Positions 17,585-25,893 of a stretch of DNA of 64,000 nt are shown piece by piece. This DNA comes from an uncultured Aquimarina sp. Its GTDB lineage: Bacteria; Bacteroidota; Bacteroidia; Flavobacteriales; Flavobacteriaceae. Both the position numbers and the translations under genes were made by a program. Under the pieces are notes generated by a model. It was not told where the DNA came from. It saw nothing but the letters and a program-made list of their open reading frames with translations, and did no database searches. How positions within the stretch are numbered: position 1 is the first letter of the stretch; each line of letters opens with the position of its first letter. Location of the stretch: contig CANMLG010000016.1 in assembly GCA_947498765.1 (NCBI GenBank), forward strand, positions 270,854-334,853, written 5' to 3'.

Positions 17585-18592
17585 TTAAGCTTTTAGTACA
17601 ACTCGGTAACGTGCCTTACCTTGGCGTAAGTGATCAATAGCATTATTGATATCTTTCATATCAAAAGTTTCTACAGTTGGGTAAATATTGTGACGTACAC
17701 TAAAATCCAACATGGTTTTAATAGCAGAAGGACTTCCTGTAGGGCTTCCTCCTAAAGTTTTTTCGCCTCCTATAAGGCTAAAAGCAGGTATTAGCATAGG
17801 TTCGAGTGCAGCGCCAACGACATGGAGTTTTCCTTTTGGAGCTAAAGTTTGTATATAAGCATTCCAGTCTAAGGTGACATTCACTGTGCTAATTATAAAA
17901 TTTAAACTTCCAGCAATAGTTGCTAACTCTTCCGGTTTTCTCGAATTGATCACCTTGGTAGCTCCCATAGCTAAAATGTCATCCTTTTTATTTTCTGAAG
18001 ATGAAAAAGCAATTACCTCACATCCCCATTTATTTAAAAACTTTAAAGCTAAATGTCCTAAGCCACCAATTCCAATAACACCAACTTTATCTGTAGGTTT
18101 GACCTCCGAAAGTAGTATGGGATTAAAAACAGTAATTCCACCGCAGAGTAAAGGACCTGCTTTTTCTAAGTTTATACCTTTTGGTAAAACTATGGTCCAA
18201 GACCAATGAGCGCGTACGTGACTAGCAAAACCACCATGTCTACCTACAATAGTTGCTTCAATATTACTGCAAAGATGTTGACCACCTTGTATACAAGAGC
18301 TGCAATGCATGCAAGAAGAAGCACTCCAGCCGACACCTACATAGTCTCCTACTTTTACACCCTTGGCATGACTTCCTACAGCGGTGACTTGGCCTATAAT
18401 TTCGTGTCCTCCAACTAACGGATATTGAGACATTCCCCAAGAATTATCAATCATACTTATATCAGAGTGGCAAACACCACAATACAATACTTTCACATCC
18501 ACCTCTTCATTTCCAATTTCTGGTAGTTCATAAGTGTAAGGAACTAATTTTTCACTACTATTTTTAGCAGCGTATGCATTTACTGTTGACAT
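17585..18592 (-). CDS. Zinc-dependent NAD(P) alcohol dehydrogenase, cinnamyl-type
   Basis: A 335-residue medium-chain dehydrogenase of the AdhC/YahK group, reducing aldehydes with NADPH. The catalytic zinc ligands are in YCGVCHSDISMID and GGHEIIGQV; the structural zinc cysteines are in CMHCSSCIQGGQHLC. The Rossmann motif is GIGGLGHLALKFLNKWG. Start 18592 (MSTVNAYAAK) is preferred to 18613 because the family starts with a short segment of this kind. It is monocistronic. The true substrate cannot be told from sequence. Confidence 0.9.
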   Translation of the reverse strand: MSTVNAYAAKNSSEKLVPYTYELPEIGNEEVDVKVLYCGVCHSDISMIDNSWGMSQYPLVGGHEIIGQVTAVGSHAKGVKVGDYVGVGWSASSCMHCSSCIQGGQHLCSNIEATIVGRHGGFASHVRAHWSWTIVLPKGINLEKAGPLLCGGITVFNPILLSEVKPTDKVGVIGIGGLGHLALKFLNKWGCEVIAFSSSENKKDDILAMGATKVINSRKPEELATIAGSLNFIISTVNVTLDWNAYIQTLAPKGKLHVVGAALEPMLIPAFSLIGGEKTLGGSPTGSPSAIKTMLDFSVRHNIYPTVETFDMKDINNAIDHLRQGKARYRVVLKA

Positions 18593-18844
18593 GAGCTTAA
18601 TTTTAATGAACATCTAAGTTAAAAGTGTAGTTAGTATACATGTGTTAATGGAATGGTAAACTTTGATTAAAAATGTTAGAAAGTAAGTGCTTATGCTTTG
18701 TATAGCTTTAGTAGGAGCTATATTGTTATCGTAAAAAAATGTCTAGATTTTATTGTTTTAAAGCGCATAAATTAGCTTCTTGCACTAGCAAAATATTTGG
18801 CAATTAAACCAAATTATTGTGCGGATAATTTTGTAAATTATACT

Positions 18845-20152
18845 ATGGCATTAACATTGAATATACCTGATACTACCAAACCAAGAGTAGTTATAATAGG
18901 CGGAGGTTTTGGAGGAGTTTCCATTGCAAAAGAGTTGGTAACTCGTAATGATTTTCAAATTGTTTTACTGGATAGGCAAAATTATCACACATTTCAACCT
19001 TTACTTTATCAGGTATCTACCTCTTCGTTAGAGCCCGAATCTATAGCTTATCCATTGCGTAAAATTGTAAAAAAGGGAAAGAATACTTTTTTTAGAATGG
19101 CTGAAGTTTCTAGTGTTGATACTTTAAAAAAAGAAATTATTACTAATATAGGATCTATTAATTATGATTATTTAGTAATTGCTACAGGCGCTAGAACTAA
19201 TTTTTTTGGAAACAAAACTATTGAACGCAATGCGATGCGTATGAAAAGTGTACCGCAGGCACTTAAGTTACGTAGTTTAATGCTTGAAAATTTAGAGCAA
19301 GCAGTAATTACACCAGATCCTGAATTACGAAAAGAATTATTGAATTTTGTTATTGTTGGTGCAGGCCCCACAGGAGTTGAGTTAGCAGGTGGATTAGCAG
19401 AACTTAAAGCAAATGTGTTACCAAGAGATTATCCAGATATGGATTTTTCTGAAATGCAAATTCATGTAATTGAAAGTGCGGATAGAGTTTTGCCTCCGAT
19501 GAGTCCTGCAGCAAGTAAAAATGCAGAAAAGTTTTTACGAAAATTAGGAGTGCATTTGCATTTAAAAACTTTTGTTACTAATTATGAAAATCATTTGGTA
19601 GAAACCAATACGGATTTAAAGCTTAAAGCAGCTACTTTTGTTTGGTCGGCAGGGGTCACCGGAGCTCCTATTGAAGGTATAAATGGAGAGGCATTAATAG
19701 AAAGAGCGAATCGTTACAAGGTAAATGAATATAATCAAGTTGAAGGTTTTAAAGAGGTGTTTGCTATTGGTGATATTGCTTTAATGCAAACAGAAGAGTA
19801 TGAGCGCGGTCATCCAATGGTAGCACAACCAGCGATTCAACAAGGGAAACATTTAGCTAAAAATTTATTGGCATTGCATAAAGGGAAACCTTTACAAGTA
19901 TTTAAGTATTTTGATAAAGGATCTATGGCAACTATTGGGCGTAATAAAGCGGTAGTAGATATTAAAAAACTACGTTTTGGTGGTTTTTTTGCTTGGTTTA
20001 TCTGGATGTTTATTCACTTAATATTTTTGGTCGGATTTAGAAACAAAGTAGTAACGTTATTTAATTGGGTGTATAATTATATCAATTTTGATAAAGCATC
20101 GCGATTAATTATTACTCCCTTTAAGGCAAAGGAAGATACTAATGTGGTGTAA
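18845..20152 (+). CDS. ndh: Type II NADH dehydrogenase (NADH:quinone oxidoreductase)
   Basis: A 435-residue flavoprotein. FAD motif VVIIGGGFGGVSIAKELV, an NADH Rossmann fold FVIVGAGPTGVELAGGLAELK, the FAD-binding FAIGDIAL, and a C-terminal hydrophobic/aromatic stretch (FFAWFIWMFIHLIFLVGFRNK) that anchors it at the inner membrane. It feeds electrons to menaquinone without pumping protons. Start 18845 (MALTLNIPDTTKPR) is the first ATG; a TTG-initiated extension to 18797 seems unlikely. A TAATTTTG box sits at 18826-18833. Confidence 0.92.
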   Translation: MALTLNIPDTTKPRVVIIGGGFGGVSIAKELVTRNDFQIVLLDRQNYHTFQPLLYQVSTSSLEPESIAYPLRKIVKKGKNTFFRMAEVSSVDTLKKEIITNIGSINYDYLVIATGARTNFFGNKTIERNAMRMKSVPQALKLRSLMLENLEQAVITPDPELRKELLNFVIVGAGPTGVELAGGLAELKANVLPRDYPDMDFSEMQIHVIESADRVLPPMSPAASKNAEKFLRKLGVHLHLKTFVTNYENHLVETNTDLKLKAATFVWSAGVTGAPIEGINGEALIERANRYKVNEYNQVEGFKEVFAIGDIALMQTEEYERGHPMVAQPAIQQGKHLAKNLLALHKGKPLQVFKYFDKGSMATIGRNKAVVDIKKLRFGGFFAWFIWMFIHLIFLVGFRNKVVTLFNWVYNYINFDKASRLIITPFKAKEDTNVV

Positions 20153-20211
20153 TTGTTTGAATAATCATAAATTTCTATTTATTGGTATCACCAAAGGCTA
20201 TACTAATCCGA

Positions 20212-20256
20212 GAGACATATGAACGAAATTAAAATTCAGTTTCGTTTGTATGTCTC
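20212..20256. terminator. 17-bp hairpin between convergent genes
   Basis: GAGACATATGAACGAAA and TTTCGTTTGTATGTCTC pair along all 17 positions if two G-T wobbles are allowed, with an 11-nt loop. There is no T run, so it may be a rho-independent-like barrier, an mRNA 3' end stabiliser, or a mobile palindrome remnant. Confidence 0.6.
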
Positions 20257-20280
20257 GAGGGCTTTACTTGAGGTAGTTTA

Positions 20281-20889
20281 TCAATCACAAACCAGTTTTT
20301 TTAATTCTTTATCATAATGTGTGTTGTGCTTTTCATTTAAGCTAATGTATTTATGATGGCTAAATCTTTCAATGTTATAGGTTTTTGAACAAGCCCATGA
20401 GGTAACGGATTCATTTAAAGCAAATCGACCTAAACAGCTCGAGTTATCTAAAGGTTGTTTCCAGTTATTACCGTGAATGACTTCAATATTGTAGAAGCCT
20501 TCTTTCAAATTTTTAAGGGTAAAGGACTCATTATATTTTACAAAGCACTTTCTTCCCATTTCATGAGCGTTTTTTCCATTTATAATTAAAAATTTTACCC
20601 AAATATCAGTTTTCGTTTGATCATTGTTAATTATGGTAAAGCTATTTTTATTCTTAATATAATAGGTGTCATACCCTTTACAATAATTATCATCTCCAGT
20701 GTTGTAATCAATATACATCCAAGTATTGGCATATTTTCTATTAATTTTTGAAATAAAGGAACTATCAACTTTGGTTTTAGTATAAAAATCAGATGCAGTT
20801 ATAGGATGACTTTCTTGAGTATATAAATTTTGTGCCGTACTAATTAATCTTGTAAATACTATGAGAATTAAGGTTAAGAAAAATTTCAT
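20281..20889 (-). CDS. Secreted protein of unknown function
   Basis: 202 residues with a signal peptide (MKFFLTLILIVFTRLISTAQN) cut after AQ, the usual flavobacterial site, and no lipobox. The mature part has five or more cysteines (NYCKGYDTYY, GRKCFVKY, SSCLGRF, SWACSKT, final VCD) and is beta-rich. I do not recognise a family. It lies six bases after the redoxin-like gene at 20896-21582, on the same strand, so the two probably form an operon and may work together in the envelope. Confidence 0.7.
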   Translation of the reverse strand: MKFFLTLILIVFTRLISTAQNLYTQESHPITASDFYTKTKVDSSFISKINRKYANTWMYIDYNTGDDNYCKGYDTYYIKNKNSFTIINNDQTKTDIWVKFLIINGKNAHEMGRKCFVKYNESFTLKNLKEGFYNIEVIHGNNWKQPLDNSSCLGRFALNESVTSWACSKTYNIERFSHHKYISLNEKHNTHYDKELKKLVCD

Positions 20890-20895
20890 TTAGAG

Positions 20896-21582
20896 TTATA
20901 TTTTGTTGGTTTCTGTATCGATAAGTTCAATTAATGAATGCTCTATATTTTTTAAATCTTTAGATTGAAATAAGTAATTTCCTTTTCTATCAATTAAAAT
21001 AAACTTAGGAAAAGCAACAGGGTAACTTTTAAAATGTTGAGCACCATTACTAATTATTTCAAAATTGTGAGGGTATTCATTTAAGTATTTATTTAATGAA
21101 TTGAGAGCTCCAAAGTCAACAGATAGTAGTACTATATCGGAATTTTCTTGATGTTTTTCGTACAAAGAGTCGATTACTGATATACTTTTTATGGATTGTT
21201 TAAATTGGTTGTTCCAAAAATGTAATAAAACTACTTTTCCTTTCAATTTTTCTAAAGCATAGGTGTTTCCCTTTAATGATTTAGTTATAAAATTAGGCGC
21301 AATAGTATCTTTGGTTTTATCTGTTTTTACGAAAACTTTTTTTTCAAGTAAAATGTCTGCTTCAGTTTTTTCTAACAGCTGAATGTATTTGAGTACTTTA
21401 TCATTAGTGATATGAGTTTTAAATGTATACTTATTGGTATCCATTAATCGATCAAATTCATGCAGATCAATGGTGTTTCCATTAACATCCTTTAAAGGAG
21501 TGTAATGGTCAAGTACAATGCCTTGTGCATTAATGTTAAAAAGATTTGTAATGAGTAGTATTAGGATAAATGTTTTTATCAT
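20896..21582 (-). CDS. TlpA/redoxin-like secreted protein lacking the CxxC motif
   Basis: 228 residues with a signal peptide (FILILLITNLFNINAQ). The second half has a thioredoxin fold of the AhpC-TSA/TlpA type: APNFITKSLKGNTYALEKLKGKVVLLHFWNNQFKQSIKSI, then DIVLLSVDFG and the cis-proline loop YPVAFPKFILIDRKGNYLFQS. Where WCxxC should be there is FWNNQFK, with no cysteine at all, so it cannot be a dithiol oxidoreductase. It may be a binding or chaperone protein. It is co-directional and almost contiguous with the cysteine-containing secreted protein that follows. Confidence 0.75.
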   Translation of the reverse strand: MIKTFILILLITNLFNINAQGIVLDHYTPLKDVNGNTIDLHEFDRLMDTNKYTFKTHITNDKVLKYIQLLEKTEADILLEKKVFVKTDKTKDTIAPNFITKSLKGNTYALEKLKGKVVLLHFWNNQFKQSIKSISVIDSLYEKHQENSDIVLLSVDFGALNSLNKYLNEYPHNFEIISNGAQHFKSYPVAFPKFILIDRKGNYLFQSKDLKNIEHSLIELIDTETNKI

Positions 21583-21796
21583 AAATGAGTTTTGTATTTA
21601 GAGTGTTTTGAGGTTGGTTAATTTCTGTTTTGTAAAATGTTAATTATTAGTTGAATGTAACTAAGTTTTTGGTTTTAATAAATAGCCTAGTTGATAATTT
21701 TTTCTTAAAAAAACAAAAGAAATTAAGGTTAAGTTTGTTATCGTCTATTTAAACAAACTTGAAATAAAAAAAATTTCTACAACTCAAATTAATACG

Positions 21797-21804
21797 TATA
21801 TTTG
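21797..21804 (+). promoter_or_regulatory. Predicted -7 box of the metX operon
   Basis: TATATTTG fits TAnnTTTG and lies about 28 nt before the SAM-I aptamer. No clear TTG is found at 19-23 nt. Confidence 0.55.
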
Positions 21805-21831
21805 CAGCTAAGTTTCATTTACATGATGCAT

Positions 21832-21934
21832 GTTATCAAGAAAGGTTGAGGGATTAGACCCTGTGAAGCCTTAGCAACCCTTTAAGTAATTAAAGAAGGT
21901 GCTAAATTCTACCTAATTTATTTGGATAGATAAC
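21832..21934 (+). promoter_or_regulatory. SAM-I (S-box) riboswitch upstream of metX
   Basis: All landmarks are present. P1 is GTTATC (21832-21837) with GATAAC (21929-21934). Then come AAGAAAGGTTGAGGGA, the segment GTGAAGCCTTAGCAACCC, and GGTGCTAAATTCTACC. It is followed by a second inverted repeat, CCTTGCT (21958-21964) with AGCAAGG (21989-21995), that ends immediately before the metX start codon. This suggests control at translation rather than a U-tract terminator. Confidence 0.95.
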
Positions 21935-21996
21935 AACGGATTATTTTTATAATCTCACCTTGCTTGAACATCATCTTACAGTAAAAATAGCAAGGA

Positions 21997-22980
21997 TTGA
22001 ACTCAGAACTTACCTACATACCCATTGAAAATTATACCACCTATGCAGGTGAAACAGTTAATGTTGATCTATCATATCAACTGTTTGGACCCGAATTAGG
22101 AACAGCTCCAATAGTATTGGTTACACATGCATTAACTGGAAACTCGCAAGTAAGTGGTGCTCGTGGTTGGTGGAACAGTTTAGTAGGGACTGAAAAAGTG
22201 GTAGATACAGATAAGTATACTGTAGTAGCATTTAACATACCTGGAAATGGATATGATGGTAAGCCAGAAAATTTATATGATAATTATAAAATTTTTACAG
22301 CAAAGGATATAGCTCGTTTATTTTCGCTTGCGCTAGAAGTTTTAAATATTACCCGCTTATATGCTAATGTAGGTGGATCACTAGGCGGTGGGATAGCTTG
22401 GGAGCTTTCGGTGTTAAAACCAAACTTAGCTAAAAATTTAGTGGTAGTAGCCACGGATTGGAAAGCCACTGATTGGGTTATAGCTAATACCAAAATACAA
22501 GATGCTATTTTGTTAAACTCATGTAACCCATTGCAAGATGCGCGTATGCATGCGATGTTAATGTATCGTACACCTGAATCATTTACTATGAAATTCAATA
22601 GAACCAAAAACGAAAGTTTAGGCATGTTCAATATTGAAAGTTGGTTACAATATCATGGCAAAAAGCTAGAAGAGCGTTTTCAGTTAAGTGCTTACAAGCA
22701 ATTAAATTATATATTGAGTACCATTGATGTTTCATCAGGATATAATAACTTTAAGGAAGCTGTGTATGCCTTAACTGCAGATATTCATGTAGTAACAGTA
22801 GACAGTGATGCATTATTTACCTTAAAAGAGGATAAAGTTACTGTAAGTCAATTACGCGAAATTAGACAGCGAACAGGGCAAAAAGTAACGCATCAAGTGA
22901 TTAGATCTATACATGGTCATGATGCGTTTTTAATAGAATATGATCAATTAGATGGTTTTTTAGAACCCATATTTAGATAA
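21997..22980 (+). CDS. metX: Homoserine O-acetyltransferase-like alpha/beta hydrolase
   Basis: A 327-residue MetX-type enzyme acylating homoserine, the first committed step of methionine synthesis. Features: VLVTHALTGNSQ oxyanion region, nucleophile elbow VGGSLGGGIAWE (Ser128), NLVVVATDWKATDW, and the C-terminal Asp and His in VTVDSDALFTLKED and HGHDAFLIEYD. The start is a TTG: an in-frame stop lies two codons upstream and no ATG lies near the N-terminus. The TTG sits directly after the AGCAAGG arm of a hairpin downstream of the SAM-I aptamer. It heads the unit metX-osmC-metZ. Confidence 0.9.
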   Translation: MNSELTYIPIENYTTYAGETVNVDLSYQLFGPELGTAPIVLVTHALTGNSQVSGARGWWNSLVGTEKVVDTDKYTVVAFNIPGNGYDGKPENLYDNYKIFTAKDIARLFSLALEVLNITRLYANVGGSLGGGIAWELSVLKPNLAKNLVVVATDWKATDWVIANTKIQDAILLNSCNPLQDARMHAMLMYRTPESFTMKFNRTKNESLGMFNIESWLQYHGKKLEERFQLSAYKQLNYILSTIDVSSGYNNFKEAVYALTADIHVVTVDSDALFTLKEDKVTVSQLREIRQRTGQKVTHQVIRSIHGHDAFLIEYDQLDGFLEPIFR

Positions 22981-23058
22981 AGTATAAAACAAAGTAAAAG
23001 AGATTAATTACAATAAATAAAGCTGACAGCCGAAAACTGAAAGCCTAAAGCCAAATTT

Positions 23059-23502
23059 ATGAAAGTAACATTAAACAGAGTAAACGAAAAATTCCATTTT
23101 CAAGTTAAAAATGATCGTGGATATGTAGTTGATTTAGATAAGCGAAAAGTACAAGGTGGTGATGATTTAGGAGCAAGTCCCATGGAATTATTATTAATGG
23201 GAGTAGCTGGTTGTAGTGGAATTGATCTGATAGGGATTTTACAAAAACAGCGTCAAGAAATTACAAGCTATCAAATGGAAGTCGAAGGGGAGCGTACACC
23301 AATGGGGGAGGCAAAACCTTTTTCAGAAATACATGCAACTATTTTTATAGAAGGTAAAGTTTCGCCTAAAAAGGCGTTGAAGGCAGCAGAATTATCATTT
23401 GAAAAATATTGTTCGGTTTCTAAAACATTAGAACCAACAGCTACCGTTACTTATAGTGTGGTAGTAAACGGAGAAAAAGTTGAAAAAAATGAAGGAGAAT
23501 AA
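23059..23502 (+). CDS. OsmC-family peroxiredoxin-like protein
   Basis: 147 residues of the OsmC/Ohr superfamily. The two conserved cysteines are in MGVAGCSGIDLIGIL (Cys52) and EKYCSVSKTL (Cys118), the latter on the second helix as in the YhfA/OsmC group. Members reduce organic hydroperoxides or handle reactive sulfur species with thiol cofactors. It lies between metX and metZ and overlaps metZ by 14 bases, so it is under the same SAM-I riboswitch; a role in protecting or handling sulfur intermediates is an inference from this. Confidence 0.88.
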   Translation: MKVTLNRVNEKFHFQVKNDRGYVVDLDKRKVQGGDDLGASPMELLLMGVAGCSGIDLIGILQKQRQEITSYQMEVEGERTPMGEAKPFSEIHATIFIEGKVSPKKALKAAELSFEKYCSVSKTLEPTATVTYSVVVNGEKVEKNEGE

Positions 23503-24664
23503 ACATTTTGAAACTATAGCGGTACGGAGTCAAGTAGCGCGTACCGAAAATAAGGAGCATTCCGTACCATTGTATTTAACATCAGGTTTTGTTTTTGATG
23601 ATGCAGAAGAAATGAGAGCCTCCTTTGCCGAAGAAAAACAACGAGATTTATATAGTAGGTATAGCAATCCAAATACTACAGAATTTATTGATAAAATATG
23701 TCAAATGGAAGGGGGCGAGGCAGGTTTTGCTTTTGCTTCCGGAATGGCAGCAGTATATTCTACATTTGCAGCTTTACTGAGTTCAGGAGATCATATAGTA
23801 TCTGCACGTTCGGTATTTGGAGCAACACATGGATTGTTTACAAAGTATTTTCCTAAATGGAATATAGAAACGAGTTACTTTGGTGTTAACGATGTGGATA
23901 AAGTTGAAGGCTTAATTCAGCCGAATACAAAATTTATTTACTGTGAAACACCAACCAACCCAGGTGTGGATGTTCTGGATATGGAATACTTAAGTAGCAT
24001 TGCTAAAAAGCATGGAATTCTTTTAATAGTTGATAATTGTTTTGCTACACCTTATTTACAAAACCCAATAAAATTTGGAGCGGATTTAGTGATTCATTCG
24101 GCTACAAAATTAATTGATGGGCAAGGAAGAGTGTTAGGTGGAGTTACCGTGGGGAACGCCGAGTTGATAAGGGAGATTTATTTGTTTTCGCGCCTAACAG
24201 GGCCTTCAATGTCTCCTTTTAATGCATGGGTGTTGTCAAAAAGTTTAGAAACATTAGCAGTACGAGCCGATAGGCAATGTGGTAATGCATTGAAATTAGC
24301 AGAATATTTAGAAAAACACCCTAAAGTAAAGTGGGTAAAATATCCATTTTTAAAATCGCACCCTAATTATGATATTGCCATAAAGCAAATGAAACTAGGA
24401 GGTACTATTGTAGCTTTTGAAGTAGAAGGTGGAGTAGCTGGAGGAAAAACATTTTTTGATAGTATAAAAATGTGTTCACTATCGGCTAATTTAGGCGATT
24501 CAAGAACTATTGTAACGCATCCTGCCTCAACAACTCATGCTAAGTTAGCAGATGAGGATAAGTTGGCCTGTGGTATTACAGCCGGTATGGTACGTTGTTC
24601 ATTAGGTTTAGAGCATATTGATGATATTATTGAAGATATTGAACAGGCGTTGTCAATTATATGA
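23489..24664 (+). CDS. metZ: PLP-dependent O-acylhomoserine sulfhydrylase / cystathionine gamma-synthase family
   Basis: 391 residues of the Cys/Met metabolism PLP enzyme family. Tyr/Arg phosphate-binding region RDLYSRYSNPNT, FAFASGMAAVYSTF, the aspartate VDNCFATPYLQ, and the Schiff-base lysine in HSATKLIDGQG (Lys207). The C-terminal SLGDSRTIVTHPASTTHA is typical. The YSRYSNPN and KLIDGQGRVLGG details fit O-succinylhomoserine sulfhydrylase-type MetZ, but substrate choice (acetyl or succinyl ester; sulfide or cysteine) cannot be settled by reading. Start ATG 23489 overlaps osmC. A hairpin terminator follows. Confidence 0.85.
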   Translation: MKENKHFETIAVRSQVARTENKEHSVPLYLTSGFVFDDAEEMRASFAEEKQRDLYSRYSNPNTTEFIDKICQMEGGEAGFAFASGMAAVYSTFAALLSSGDHIVSARSVFGATHGLFTKYFPKWNIETSYFGVNDVDKVEGLIQPNTKFIYCETPTNPGVDVLDMEYLSSIAKKHGILLIVDNCFATPYLQNPIKFGADLVIHSATKLIDGQGRVLGGVTVGNAELIREIYLFSRLTGPSMSPFNAWVLSKSLETLAVRADRQCGNALKLAEYLEKHPKVKWVKYPFLKSHPNYDIAIKQMKLGGTIVAFEVEGGVAGGKTFFDSIKMCSLSANLGDSRTIVTHPASTTHAKLADEDKLACGITAGMVRCSLGLEHIDDIIEDIEQALSII

Positions 24665-24689
24665 TATACAGTTGACTTGTTAAGTTTTT

Positions 24690-24730
24690 TAAAAGCTCAA
24701 AAATTTTTTTTGAGCTTTTTTTATTTTTTA
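24690..24730 (+). terminator. Terminator of the metX operon
   Basis: AAAGCTCAAAAA pairs with TTTTTGAGCTTT and is followed by a T-rich tail, about 30 nt after the metZ stop. Confidence 0.88.
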
Positions 24731-24802
24731 GGGTAGGGTAAATTTAATGTAGCCTGTTACTACTATGAATTTAAACCTGAAAAATTAATTAAAAAACTAA
24801 TT

Positions 24803-25738
24803 ATGAAAAATTATTTATTAAAATTCGCATTTATATTAGTTGCTTGTGTGTCTTTTATAGCCTGTGAAGATGATACAGAAACTGAAGTAAATTGCACATT
24901 AGAAACTGAAGTAAGTTTTGATGTAAGTGGCGAAACGCAAGGAAGAGAAGTTACTCTAATAGCGCCATTTTTTGAAGAAGCAACTTATCAATGGTTTATT
25001 AATGATGAAGAAATAAAAGCAGGTAGTAATAAATCACAATTTCTTCATGTTTTTGAAGGAGAAGAAACAAAATTTGATATTTGTGTTTCTGTGACAAAAA
25101 ATGGATGTGAAGAAACCAACCGTGCTTGTGAAGTATACGAAATTCAAAAAATGGAAGATGAAGATGAAAATATGGAGGAATGTAATTTGGTAGAAGGTAT
25201 CCAAATGGATAGAGAAACAAAACAAGAAGGTAGAGAGGTGAAATTTGTGGGACCAATATATGGATTTGATGGAGAAGATGGATTTACAGGAATAAAAGTA
25301 AATTACAAATGGTATGTAAATGAAGAGTTAGTTAAATCGGGAATTGGTTTAAATGAATTGATTCATGTTTTTGGAAAAGATGAATTAGTTGATAATACAG
25401 TATGTCTTACTATTAGTACAGAAGGATGTGATGAAGAATTTACAGCTTGTTTAAAATATAATGTGCCTTCAAATCAAGGTTGTGATCTTCCATTAGATTT
25501 TACTATTGAAAAAATAGGAGATCAAAAAGTAAAATTAACAGTGTTGGAAGGCCCTAAAGATTCAGGTTATGTGTGGACTGTAAGTGGTCAGACTTTCGAA
25601 ACAAGTATTGGTGAGTTTACATATGATGATGCACAAGATGGAGATGAATTCTGTTTGTTTGTTGAAACTCCAGATTGTCCAAAAGGAAAACAAGTTTGTG
25701 AAACATACCAAAAAGAAGAAACAGAAACAAAAGAATAA
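24803..25738 (+). CDS. Acidic lipoprotein with three Ig-like repeats
   Basis: 311 residues. The lipoprotein signal ends VSFIAC (Cys21). Three repeats of about 85-95 residues follow, each with the pattern C..-E-G-(Q/R)EV-(T/K)-(L/F)..P-...-Y-W-(F/Y)-x(N/V)-... HVF/TYD ... (D/N)..C(V/L) ... CE/C: units start near NCTLETEVSF, ECNLVEGIQM and GCDLPLDFTI. The cysteine pairs per unit and the YxW core look like PKD/Ig-like folds. Strikingly acidic. It is likely a surface-exposed adhesin or binding protein; the ligand is unknown. A single gene with its own terminator. Confidence 0.75.
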   Translation: MKNYLLKFAFILVACVSFIACEDDTETEVNCTLETEVSFDVSGETQGREVTLIAPFFEEATYQWFINDEEIKAGSNKSQFLHVFEGEETKFDICVSVTKNGCEETNRACEVYEIQKMEDEDENMEECNLVEGIQMDRETKQEGREVKFVGPIYGFDGEDGFTGIKVNYKWYVNEELVKSGIGLNELIHVFGKDELVDNTVCLTISTEGCDEEFTACLKYNVPSNQGCDLPLDFTIEKIGDQKVKLTVLEGPKDSGYVWTVSGQTFETSIGEFTYDDAQDGDEFCLFVETPDCPKGKQVCETYQKEETETKE

Positions 25739-25854
25739 GTTTGTGCTGAATTTTTATTAGTCGTAAATCGAACTAAAAGTCTTGATATTGTGATTAATGT
25801 TACTTACACTTATGATATTGAAGACTTGTAGTTTTAGAAAATAAAATAAATTGA

Positions 25855-25893
25855 AAAAAAGGCAGCCTTATAGTTATTAGGCTGCCTTTTTTA
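25855..25893 (+). terminator. Terminator after the Ig-repeat lipoprotein
   Basis: AAAAGGCAGCC and GGCTGCCTTTTT form an 11-bp stem with a 12-nt loop and a T tail. Confidence 0.9.

Noticed and set aside
23020..23058. Degenerate heptamer repeat (CTGAAAGCC / TAAAGCC) between metX and osmC
   Set aside because: Only two or three imperfect units; too weak to call a repeat.
24999..25256. Long frames on the minus strand of the acidic lipoprotein
   Set aside because: They are antisense by-products of the GAA/GAT-rich coding strand; low-complexity Phe/Leu/His composition and no family features.
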